From the NCBI GenBank assembly GCA_030765645.1, contig JAVCCE010000059.1, forward strand, positions 1-64,000: 64,000 nt of DNA, read 5' to 3'. The translations under genes were made by a program, and so were the position numbers. Origin of the DNA: Candidatus Hinthialibacter antarcticus (GTDB lineage Bacteria > Hinthialibacterota > Hinthialibacteria > Hinthialibacterales > Hinthialibacteraceae). Each line of letters starts with the position of its first letter. Position 1 is the first letter of the stretch. Of the stretch, positions 34,309-41,632 are shown in pieces. The notes beneath the pieces were generated by a model. It ran no database searches. It saw only the letters and a list, made by a program, of their open reading frames with translations, and was not told where the DNA came from.

Positions 34309-34369
34309 TTTCAGGCTTCGGGTCACTGTGAAAGCCATTTAATTTTTCATCCCGAAAAGCCTTCTGAAA
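34309..34369 (+). promoter_or_regulatory. Intergenic hairpin between rpmI and rplT
   Basis: Arms TTTCAGGCTTCGGG (34309-34322) and CCCGAAAAGCCTTCTGAAA (34351-34369) pair with two small bulges, enclosing an AU-rich 28-nt loop. The 98-nt gap holds no gene. It lies 28 bp before rplT, so it could be an RNA-processing, attenuation or L20-binding site. Confidence 0.45.
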
Positions 34370-34397
34370 GACCGTAGATAAAAAGGAGTGAGATACC

Positions 34398-34757
34398 ATG
34401 CCGCGCGCTATAAGTCAGGTCGCGTCGCGCCGCCGGCGCAAAAAAGTTTTAAAGCAATCCAAAGGCTTTCGCCAAGGGCGCAACAATCAGCTGCGTTCCG
34501 CCCGTCACGGCGTTCATAAAGCCTTACAATACGCCTATCGTGATCGCCGCAATCGCAAACGCGATTTCCGCCGTTTGTGGATCGTGCGCATCGCCGCCGC
34601 CGCAAAACTAGAAGGCACGTCTTACAGCGTGTTGATGGGTGGATTGATTAAGGCAGGCGTTGAGATCAACCGCAAAGCGTTGTCTGAACTCGCAATCAGC
34701 GATCCCGATGCATTTCGTGGATACGTTCAGGTCGCCCAACAGGCGATGGCGGCGTAA
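34398..34757 (+). CDS. rplT: 50S ribosomal protein L20
   Basis: A 119-residue bL20 that helps 50S assembly and often autoregulates its operon. It has RKKVLKQSKGFRQGRNNQLR, AYRDRRNRKRDFRRLWIVRI and MGGLIKAGVEINRKALSELA. The ATG follows AAGGAG. A strong terminator comes after it. Confidence 0.97.
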   Translation: MPRAISQVASRRRRKKVLKQSKGFRQGRNNQLRSARHGVHKALQYAYRDRRNRKRDFRRLWIVRIAAAAKLEGTSYSVLMGGLIKAGVEINRKALSELAISDPDAFRGYVQVAQQAMAA

Positions 34758-34794
34758 GCCGTTCGATCTTTGCATGTCAACTGAAGCGCATTCA

Positions 34795-34827
34795 GAGGCG
34801 GGGCCGCGCGGCCCCGCCTCTTGTTGT
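34795..34827 (+). terminator. Rho-independent terminator after rplT
   Basis: A perfect 12-bp stem (GAGGCGGGGCCG / CGGCCCCGCCTC) with a 2-nt loop is followed by TTGTTGTT. The poor T-run suggests partial read-through into pheS, which starts 39 bp later. Confidence 0.8.
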
Positions 34828-34865
34828 TGAATTAACGAGAAAAATACCAATAAGGATTCATCATC

Positions 34866-35870
34866 ATGTCTGAACGGGAGCAATTGCAGAAGCAACTTCT
34901 AGAGGCGCAAGAAAAAGGCGCCGCCGACTTTGACGCGGCGGGTTCCCCCCAGTCGCTGTATGAAGCGCGCACAAAATATCTCGGCAAAAAAGGCGTGGTC
35001 AAAGGCATCCTGCGCGGGTTGGGCGGTCTCTCGAACGAAGAACGCCCCGTAGTCGGTCAGACAGCCAATGAAGTGGCGGATGCGCTCGAAGCCGTCTATC
35101 AGTCGCGACTGCTCGACCTCAAGCGCGTTGAGTCCGAGGCGCAGCTCGAACGCGATGCGGTTGACGTAACTTTCCCCGGAACCTGGGTGCGTCGCGGAGC
35201 CCGGCACCCATTGATGATGATGCTCGAAGAGATCGAAGAAATATTTTACTCGATGGGATATGACATCTCCGAAGGGCCGGAGATCGAAGAAGAGTATTAT
35301 AACTTCGATGCGTTGAATATTCCGTCCGACCACCCGGCGCGGGATATGCAAGACACCTTCTGGATGAAGAGCGGGCATGTCTTGCGTACGCACACCTCGC
35401 CGGTGCAGATTCGCTATATGAAGTCGCACACGCCGCCGTTGCGCATGATTGCGCCGGGGCGCGTGTATCGTTGTGATTCCGACGTCACCCACTCGCCGAT
35501 GTTCACCCAGGTGGAAGGTCTCGTTGTCGGGCCTGACATTTCGTTTCGCCATTTAAAGGGAACGCTCGACGATTTGCTGAGCCGCGTATTTGAGAGCAAT
35601 ATCGAAATCCGTTTGCGCCCTTCGTATTTTCCGTTTACGGAACCGAGCGCTGAGGTCGATATCCGCCGCGAAGGTTCGGACTGGATGGAAGTTCTCGGCT
35701 GTGGCATGGTGCATCCTGCGGTGTTTGAGTCAGCCGGGTATGATCCCGAAAAGTTTTCAGGATTTGCGTTTGGTTTGGGAATCGAACGCTTCGCCATGAT
35801 GAAATACGGCATCAAAGATATCCGTCATTTTTATGAAAACGACGTGCGCTTTCTGCAGCAGTTTCGGTAA
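34866..35870 (+). CDS. pheS: Phenylalanine-tRNA ligase alpha subunit
   Basis: A 334-residue catalytic subunit of the heterotetrameric PheRS. An N-terminal coiled coil (~1-90) is followed by the class II core: HPLMMMLEEIEEIFYSMGYDISEGPEIEEEYYNF, here in pieces HPLMMM, GYDISEGPEIE and FDALNIP, plus LRTHTSPVQIRYM, RVYRCDSDVTHSPMFTQVEG and GLGIERFAMMKYGI. Length is typical. It follows rplT beyond a strong terminator. The beta subunit gene pheT does not follow. Instead there is a palindromic repeat and convergent transporter genes, so pheT must be elsewhere. Confidence 0.96.
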   Translation: MSEREQLQKQLLEAQEKGAADFDAAGSPQSLYEARTKYLGKKGVVKGILRGLGGLSNEERPVVGQTANEVADALEAVYQSRLLDLKRVESEAQLERDAVDVTFPGTWVRRGARHPLMMMLEEIEEIFYSMGYDISEGPEIEEEYYNFDALNIPSDHPARDMQDTFWMKSGHVLRTHTSPVQIRYMKSHTPPLRMIAPGRVYRCDSDVTHSPMFTQVEGLVVGPDISFRHLKGTLDDLLSRVFESNIEIRLRPSYFPFTEPSAEVDIRREGSDWMEVLGCGMVHPAVFESAGYDPEKFSGFAFGLGIERFAMMKYGIKDIRHFYENDVRFLQQFR

Positions 35871-35915
35871 TTAGAACGAAAGAATTGAGAGTCGAAATCA
35901 TTCGTTAATCTTCTT

Positions 35916-35999
35916 GAGGCTTGGGTTTGTCTCTCTTCGCTTCGGTGCGGGCTTTTCGCCCTCTTTGCACAGGCGCTCACAGAGACATACCCAAGCCTC
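35916..35999. repeat. Palindromic structured repeat, family 1 copy D (diverged stem)
   Basis: This 84-bp element keeps the core CGCTTCGGTGCGGGC and GCACAGGCGCTC of the family. Its outer arms read GAGGCTTGGGTTTGTCTCT and AGAGACATACCCAAGCCTC, pairing at 18 of 19 positions with a sequence unlike copies A-C. Changes on both arms therefore compensate each other. It lies between the convergent ends of pheS and the sugar-binding protein gene, where it may also terminate transcription. Confidence 0.85.
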
Positions 36000-36047
36000 T
36001 TGTTGTATATAGGGTGCGTGAAGCATCTAACGTCAGATGTTCTGTAT

Positions 36048-36992
36048 CTACTTCATTGACAACGACCGGAAGTCGATCACTTCCAACGGGGTTGGAATGT
36101 AATCCGCAACGGTCTTTCCATCCAAAATATCTTTCGCTGTTTGCACGCCGAATTCGCCCATCTTTTCAGGATGTTGGTCAATGGTTGAAATCATGGCGCC
36201 TGCAAGGACCGCTTCTTGGGCGGCGTCTAAATTATCATAAGACGTGACCGCGATTTGTCCGGTTTTGCCTGCGGCGTCAATGGCGCGGATGGCGCCTAAC
36301 GCCATGCTGTCGTTTGAGGCGAACAACCCGGTGATGTTGGGGTGCGCGGTCAGCATGTTGCTGAAGACTTGATAGCCTTGTTCTGTTTCCCACTCAGCGG
36401 TTTGCGACGCGACGACTTGGATTTTTGGCTCTGCGTTTAAGATTCGGCGGGCGCCTTGTTTTCGCAACTCGGCGTTTATCACGCCGGGGATGCCTTCTAA
36501 GATCGCGACCTCGCCCTGCCCGCCCATCGCGGCGACGAGATCATGACAGGCGAGAGATGCGCCCATCGCGTTGTCTGACCCAACGAACGGACATTGGAAA
36601 TTAAATTGCTTCTTGGTTTTTTCGTCGAGAGGGTTATCAATGTTCACCACTTTTATGCCCTGTGCTTGTGCGCGAAATAAAACGGGAACCAGCCCTTCCG
36701 AACTTGCAGGCGCGATGACAATCGCGTCGACGCCGCGCGTCATAAAATTTTCGACGATGCTGACTTGTTGAGCGACGTCCGTTTCTTTGTTGGTGCCTTG
36801 AACAAATAATTCAACGCCAAGTGTTTTTGCGGCTTCGCGGGCGCCGACTTCCATGGCGTGAAAAAACGGGTTGGACAGCGCTTTCATCACCAGCGCGATT
36901 TTGTAAGTTTTCCCTTGAGCGAGCAACGAAGCGGGAGCCAGCGCCGTCGCGGAGATTGCGCTTAGTTGTTGTATTACCGTGCGTCGTTTCAC
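36048..36992 (-). CDS. Sugar ABC transporter substrate-binding protein, ribose/RbsB-like
   Basis: A 314-residue periplasmic binding protein. The GTG at 36992 follows GGGAGG by six bases and gives VKRRTVIQQLSAISATALAP, a signal peptide with a Tat-like twin-Arg start. The body is a type I periplasmic binding fold: YKIALVMKALSNPFFHAMEVGAREAA, VEIFVQGTNKETDVAQQ-type segments (here VELFVQGTNKETDVA), IVIAPASSEGLVP, GLFASNDSMALGAIRAI and VTSYDNLDA. It resembles RbsB-family proteins binding pentoses or related sugars. The permease gene lies 95 bp upstream. No ATPase gene is adjacent. Confidence 0.88.
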   Translation of the reverse strand: MKRRTVIQQLSAISATALAPASLLAQGKTYKIALVMKALSNPFFHAMEVGAREAAKTLGVELFVQGTNKETDVAQQVSIVENFMTRGVDAIVIAPASSEGLVPVLFRAQAQGIKVVNIDNPLDEKTKKQFNFQCPFVGSDNAMGASLACHDLVAAMGGQGEVAILEGIPGVINAELRKQGARRILNAEPKIQVVASQTAEWETEQGYQVFSNMLTAHPNITGLFASNDSMALGAIRAIDAAGKTGQIAVTSYDNLDAAQEAVLAGAMISTIDQHPEKMGEFGVQTAKDILDGKTVADYIPTPLEVIDFRSLSMK

Positions 36993-37087
36993 AATATTCC
37001 TCCCAAAACGATGGACCAAATTATTATTATTTTTTATCCACCTCACATTGTACGATAGATGGATTTATATAGATAGCAGGGACGGAA

Positions 37088-38143
37088 TCAATCCGATTCT
37101 CCGTACAATCGGCGGCGGTAATAATCGAGCAGCACCGCAAAGATAATCATGCCCCCGATGACCATTTGTTTGATGTGGTCAGTGACTTCCATGAGTTCGA
37201 GGCCGTTTCGCAATACACCGATAATGAGCGCGCCGAACAAAGCGCCGATCACGCCGCCTTTGCCGCCGAACAAACTGGCGCCGCCGATGACGACTGCCGC
37301 GATGGCGTCGAGTTCATAGCCTTCGCCTGCGTTGGGGTCTCCCATGAAAATTCGAGACGTCTGAATAATTGACGCAATCGCCGCGCAAAGCCCCGACACA
37401 ACAAACACCATGAAGCGGGTTCGGGCCACCGGGGCGCCGCTTAAGTATGACGCCTGGCGGTTGCCGCCGACTGCCATCACGTGGCGCCCAAAGCGTGTCC
37501 ACGCGAGCACGACGGCGGCCAATAGCGCAACGCTTAGCGCAATGACTGCGCTGTAGGTAATGCGAAATTCCCAAAATTCATACAAGACGCCCGCGCCGAT
37601 TTGCATGAATTGCGGCGGCATTCCGGTAATGGGGGCCGCATTTGTTAACCAGCGAGCGAGCCCGCGCAAAATTAACATAAATCCGAGCGTGACAATAAAA
37701 CTGGGGACGCCGAAGCGTACGACAATAAAACCGCTGGCGCCGCCTGCGAGTGCGCCGGGTAGTAAGGCTAAAAACAAAAACGATAGTACCGCAAGCGCCC
37801 ACCAAGTCGGGTTTCCATAAAACAAATCAGGCAGCGGCGAAGTTAGCGCGTCGGCGAACGCCATGGGAATGTTGCGTCCGGTTTCGGGATCGAGTTTTAA
37901 TATCATCGCGGTGGTCATGCCGCACAATGCGAGTAACGATCCAACCGATAAGTCAATTTCCGCCGCGCAAATGACATAGGTCATTCCCGCTGCAATAATA
38001 ATATTGACAGATGTATGTACGAGTATCATTGAAAGATTGCGCGGTGTAGGGAAAATATCAGATTGCAAAGTAAATAAGACGCATAAGAAAAACAAAACCG
38101 CCCCGATGCCGATGAAATCAAAAAACCGTTTGAAAGAATTCAT
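37088..38143 (-). CDS. Sugar ABC transporter permease, RbsC-like
   Basis: A 351-residue permease of the BPD_transp_2/RbsC family with about nine or ten hydrophobic segments. Family landmarks: MTYVICAAEIDLSVGSLLAL, FIVTLGFMLILRGLARW, TRFGRHVMAVGGNRQASYLSG and AIAAVVIGGASLFGGKGGVIGALFGALIIGVL. The ATG at 38143 (MNSFKRFFDF) fits family N-termini. An upstream ATG at 38215 would add 24 residues. It translocates the sugar delivered by the downstream binding protein. The matching ATPase (RbsA-like) is missing, which is unusual, as it normally precedes the permease. Confidence 0.9.
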   Translation of the reverse strand: MNSFKRFFDFIGIGAVLFFLCVLFTLQSDIFPTPRNLSMILVHTSVNIIIAAGMTYVICAAEIDLSVGSLLALCGMTTAMILKLDPETGRNIPMAFADALTSPLPDLFYGNPTWWALAVLSFLFLALLPGALAGGASGFIVVRFGVPSFIVTLGFMLILRGLARWLTNAAPITGMPPQFMQIGAGVLYEFWEFRITYSAVIALSVALLAAVVLAWTRFGRHVMAVGGNRQASYLSGAPVARTRFMVFVVSGLCAAIASIIQTSRIFMGDPNAGEGYELDAIAAVVIGGASLFGGKGGVIGALFGALIIGVLRNGLELMEVTDHIKQMVIGGMIIFAVLLDYYRRRLYGESD

Positions 38144-38361
38144 TATTTTTTTGTCTATCCGTTGCAAAATTATACTTCGATGAACGCTATCAAACTTAGA
38201 AACGATAGTCAACATTAGACGTAAGCCCAGAGGGCGAAATTATGATAAATAAAGGCAGTCGTTGGGCTAGGGAAGCGGATAAAAAATAAGCAAAATGTTG
38301 ATTCTTCCGTAAATTGGATGCTTTATTTTAATAAATTGAATTGAGGTTTCGCTGCATGTGG

Positions 38362-38437
38362 CATGGGCGCAACTCTGCTCGCTTCAGTGCGGGCTTTCAG
38401 GCCCTTATGCACAGGCGCTCCCAGAGTTGCACCCATG
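38362..38437. repeat. Palindromic structured repeat, family 1 copy B
   Basis: A 76-bp copy nearly identical to copy A: arms CATGGGCGCAACTCTG and CAGAGTTGCACCCATG, the same core and the same inner hairpin. The gap from the permease to 38849 (about 700 bp) also holds a family 2 copy but no gene. Confidence 0.85.
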
Positions 38438-38557
38438 CCCATATTTGGTTTTTCAATTTTTGATATGCCGGAATAGGTTTTCATAACCAAAATCATGTCC
38501 ATCCATCAATGTAGGTACTCACTTACCGGATGAACCAGAATGTTTAACAATATCTTC

Positions 38558-38650
38558 TATAGTGGTTGCCAGGATTATGTGCGGATTGAATTTCCGTAAC
38601 TGCTGAGACCTACGGGAGCGATTTCCGCATAATTTTTTGACAAACGCTCT
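38558..38650 (+). repeat. Family 2 dispersed repeat, copy 1
   Basis: It begins TATAGTGGTTGCCAGGATTA and ends GACAAACGCTC. The same two ends and middle blocks (GTGCGGATTGA, TTTCC, CTACGGGAG) recur at 48788-48908, about 28 bp longer there. It lies 120 bp downstream of family 1 copy B. Confidence 0.75.
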
Positions 38651-38848
38651 TAATAATCCGTTAGAGAAATTTCATTTGCGGGTAAAAAACTCTTTATCAA
38701 AATTAATTGATCTTGAATTAACAATAAGTGGTGAAAATAATTTGGAAAAACCGAAATAATAAATTATACTTTGTATATAGACAAAATTATTTCCAGTTCT
38801 ATACTTCTGTTAAATAATTAAGACAATTTGAAAGGACGCGCCAACGAA

Positions 38849-39340
38849 ATGCCAATTAAGCCGAATTCAAAAACAATCCTGAGTACATATTCTTTAGACG
38901 AATTGCTGTCATTAGTAAAAGATAAAGCCGCAATCGAAGCCGAAGCAAAACTGCAAGAGGTTCGCACTGCGTTGGCTGCTCTGACAGGAATGGAAGCGCC
39001 CAAAAAACGCGGCCCCAAACCCGGCGCCAAACGCGGTCCAAAACCGGGGGCCAAGCGCGGCCCTAAGCCTGGCAAGAAAACGGGGCGCGGCCCTGGTCGT
39101 CCCCGCTTGAGCAAGCCAGGCCGGAAGCCCGGCAGCGCCAAGAAGCCTTTAAAAGGTTACTTGCTGGAAGTCTTATCAAAAGACGCGATGAAAATCGAAG
39201 AAATTATGGCCGCGTTGAAAACAGCCGGGTATAAATCAAAGTCAAAAGACCCGCGTCGCGTGTTGTATTTGGAACTGAAAAAACAAGTCAGCAGCGGCGC
39301 CGTCAAAAAATCCGGTCGTGGATTGTATGCGCTGAAATAA
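38849..39340 (+). CDS. Basic DNA-binding protein with AT-hook-like repeats and C-terminal helical domain
   Basis: A 163-residue protein. Residues ~10-48 form a helix (TYSLDELLSLVKDKAAIEAEA). Residues ~52-104 are Lys/Gly/Pro repeats (KRGPKPGAKRGPKPGAKRG and GRGPGRPRLSKPG) like AT-hooks. The last ~60 residues look like a small winged-helix domain (YLLEVLSKDAMKIEEIMAAL, RRVLYLELKKQV, GRGLYALK). I infer nucleoid or chromatin-like DNA binding, without recognising a named family. The ATG at 38849 is preferred over an upstream TTG. It has its own spacer with two repeats upstream and a terminator after, and no partner gene. Confidence 0.6.
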   Translation: MPIKPNSKTILSTYSLDELLSLVKDKAAIEAEAKLQEVRTALAALTGMEAPKKRGPKPGAKRGPKPGAKRGPKPGKKTGRGPGRPRLSKPGRKPGSAKKPLKGYLLEVLSKDAMKIEEIMAALKTAGYKSKSKDPRRVLYLELKKQVSSGAVKKSGRGLYALK

Positions 39341-39364
39341 ATACGCATTGCTTCGAAATCTTTC

Positions 39365-39400
39365 AACGCCCTCTTGGTTTTCGCGCCGAGAGGGCGTTTG
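39365..39400 (+). terminator. Rho-independent terminator after the AT-hook gene
   Basis: Arms AACGCCCTCT (39365-39374) and AGAGGGCGTT (39389-39398) pair perfectly around a 14-nt loop, followed by TGTTTG. It lies 24 bp past the stop codon. Confidence 0.75.
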
Positions 39401-39508
39401 TTTGCTCATCCAGCGAAAAATGCCTATGAAATCACAAAAAACCTTTTACAATTTCAAGTTAGGCGCCGATACTATCGACAGACCCTAAATTTTCGATGAG
39501 ATAGACCG

Positions 39509-40531
39509 ATGGTTCGTGGAGCAAAAGAAAAAACAAAGCTGTCCGGGCGCAAAAAAGCCGCCATCCTCATGATTACCTTGGGGCCGGACATCTCTGCGGA
39601 CGTTTATCGCTGTCTATCTGACGATGAAATCGAACAGATTACCCTCGAAGTCGCGAATATCGGCAACGTCCCGCAGGAACTGATAGGCCAGGTCATCGAA
39701 GAGTTTTACCATACCGCGATGGCCAAGCAGTACGTCAGCCACGGCGGTATTTCCGCCGCCCGCGAAATTCTCGAAAAAGCCTTGGGGCCAGGCAAGGCGA
39801 TGGAAGTGATCGAGCGCTTGCAGGGGATGCTGCAAGGGACGCCGTTTGACTTCCTGAAAAAGGTTGATCCTAACCACCTACTCAATTTTATTCAGAGCGA
39901 ACACCCGCAAACGGTTGCGTTGATTCTCGCGCACCTCGAATATGACCAATCGGCGGTCATCATGTCGGCGCTGCCGCCTGAAATGCAGACCGAAGTTGCG
40001 CTGCGCATCGCGACCATGGACCAGACCTCGCCGGAAATTATTTCCGAAGTCGAGCGCGTGTTAGAACGAAAAATTGCGACCGTCCTCTCGCAGGAGTTCT
40101 CCGTGGCGGGCGGTATCGAAGCGTTGGCGGAACTGCTGAACCGGGTGGATCGCGCAACTGAAAAATCAATTCTGGAAACGCTGGAAGAAGAAAACCAGGA
40201 ACTCGCCGTCGAAATCAAAAAACTGATGTTCACCTTTGACGATGTCATCTTGTTGGACGACCGCGCCATTCAGATGGTGTTGCGTGAAGTCGATTTGAAA
40301 GAACTCGCCACTGCGCTCAAAGGCGGCAACGAAGAAGTCAAAACCAAAATCTTCAGCAACGTGTCTTCGCGCGCGGCGGACAACATTCGCGAAGATATGG
40401 AATTTATGGGGCCGGTGCGCGTCAAGCAGGTTGAAGAAGCCCAGCAAAAGATCGTCGCGATCATTCGCCGCCTGGAAGAATCAGGCGAAATCGTCATTAA
40501 TCGCGGCGGAGCCGATGAAATGATGGCGTAG
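39509..40531 (+). CDS. fliG: Flagellar motor switch protein FliG
   Basis: A 340-residue full-length FliG, the switch protein coupling the MS ring to the stator. The N-terminal domain has KKAAILMITLGPDISADVYR, the middle has EHPQTVALILAHLEYDQSA and LPPEMQTEVALRIATMDQ, and the C-terminal torque domain has LDDRAIQMVLREVDLKELATALKG and SRAADNIREDMEFMGPVR. The charged residues of the torque helix are kept, so the protein looks functional. No other flagellar gene occurs within the window. The neighbours are an AT-hook protein and a GT2 enzyme, so it is an isolated copy. Confidence 0.93.
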   Translation: MVRGAKEKTKLSGRKKAAILMITLGPDISADVYRCLSDDEIEQITLEVANIGNVPQELIGQVIEEFYHTAMAKQYVSHGGISAAREILEKALGPGKAMEVIERLQGMLQGTPFDFLKKVDPNHLLNFIQSEHPQTVALILAHLEYDQSAVIMSALPPEMQTEVALRIATMDQTSPEIISEVERVLERKIATVLSQEFSVAGGIEALAELLNRVDRATEKSILETLEEENQELAVEIKKLMFTFDDVILLDDRAIQMVLREVDLKELATALKGGNEEVKTKIFSNVSSRAADNIREDMEFMGPVRVKQVEEAQQKIVAIIRRLEESGEIVINRGGADEMMA

Positions 40532-40687
40532 TCAACGCTTGTCCCACATCGTTTATCCTCTCTTAAAATTAGCCTTTCCACGATACGATACGATATTCTT
40601 AAATACAGCCGCTTTCGGTATCATCATGGTTGTCATTTGTTAGAATGAATGCAACTTTGGCGTTACGCCAATCTGGGATATTGCATC

Positions 40688-41632
40688 ATGAATTTAGAGT
40701 CGCCGTATTTTTCAGTTGTCATTCCATTGTTTGATGAGCGCGATACTTTGCGCCCGTTGTATGAACAGATCTGCGCTGCGTTGCAGCCGCTGGAGCGTCC
40801 GTTTGAAATTCTCTTTGTGGACGACGGCAGCCGCGACGGTTCATACGATGTATTGAAAAAACTCCATGAGAACGATGCGCGCGTTCGCGTATTTCGGTTC
40901 CGAAAAAATTCCGGCAAGTCGCCCTCGCTGGCGGCGGGCTTCGACCATGTGCGCGGCGAGATCGTATTCACCATGGACGCCGACCTGCAAGACGACCCCG
41001 CTGAACTGCCTCGCTTATATCATAAGTTAGAAGAAGGCTTCGATTTGGTTTCCGGCTGGAAGCGCGACCGCAAAGACCCCCTGTCAAAACTCATCTTTTC
41101 AAAATTTTTTAATGGCATTGTCGGTTGGTTCACGGGCATCAAACTGCACGATTTCAATTGCGGTTTAAAAGCCTATCGCCGCGAAGTGGTCGACCAACTC
41201 AGCGTGTATGGCGAGATGCACCGCTTTCTGCCCGTCTGGGCGGCGCGGTATGGATTTCGCGTTACCGAACTGCCGGTCGTTCATCATCCGCGCAGGGCGG
41301 GGCATAGCAAGTTTGGGATGGAACGTATCCTCAACGGCTTTTTGGATTTCGGTACGGTGTTATTCATCACGCGGTCGCTGAAGCGCCCGGTTCATTTGTT
41401 GGGGCGTTTTGGAATTTGTTTCGGATTGATCGGATTGCTGATATTTTTGTTCGGCGCGGGCGCCATTGCGTTGCAGCATGTTGTCTTAGGCGCGGTCGCG
41501 CTTGGCGTGGGCGGCCTCTGTATTCTCATGGGGTTTCAGGCAATTTTTTTAGGATTAATCGCGGAACTGATTACGTTTTATCGCCGCGAAGATGAACCGC
41601 CTTATTACATAAACGAGCGACTCGACGCATGA
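40688..41632 (+). CDS. Glycosyltransferase family 2, dolichol-phosphate-mannose-synthase-like
   Basis: A 314-residue membrane-linked GT2 enzyme. The GT-A domain has YFSVVIPLFDERDTLRPLYE, EILFVDDGSRDGS, RKNSGKSPSLAAGFDHVRGE, TMDADLQDDPAEL (DxD) and FNCGLKAYRREV. Two transmembrane helices at the end (~235-300) resemble ArnC/DPM1-like enzymes that load a sugar onto a polyprenyl phosphate. The ATG at 40688 is chosen. It overlaps the GT39 gene by 4 bp, so the lipid-linked sugar it makes is probably used by that enzyme. Confidence 0.9.
   Translation: MNLESPYFSVVIPLFDERDTLRPLYEQICAALQPLERPFEILFVDDGSRDGSYDVLKKLHENDARVRVFRFRKNSGKSPSLAAGFDHVRGEIVFTMDADLQDDPAELPRLYHKLEEGFDLVSGWKRDRKDPLSKLIFSKFFNGIVGWFTGIKLHDFNCGLKAYRREVVDQLSVYGEMHRFLPVWAARYGFRVTELPVVHHPRRAGHSKFGMERILNGFLDFGTVLFITRSLKRPVHLLGRFGICFGLIGLLIFLFGAGAIALQHVVLGAVALGVGGLCILMGFQAIFLGLIAELITFYRREDEPPYYINERLDA

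Noticed and set aside
35916-35999. Family 1 repeats as simple terminators
   Set aside because: There is no T-run after the stem, the core is conserved, and copies occur upstream of genes as well as between convergent ones.
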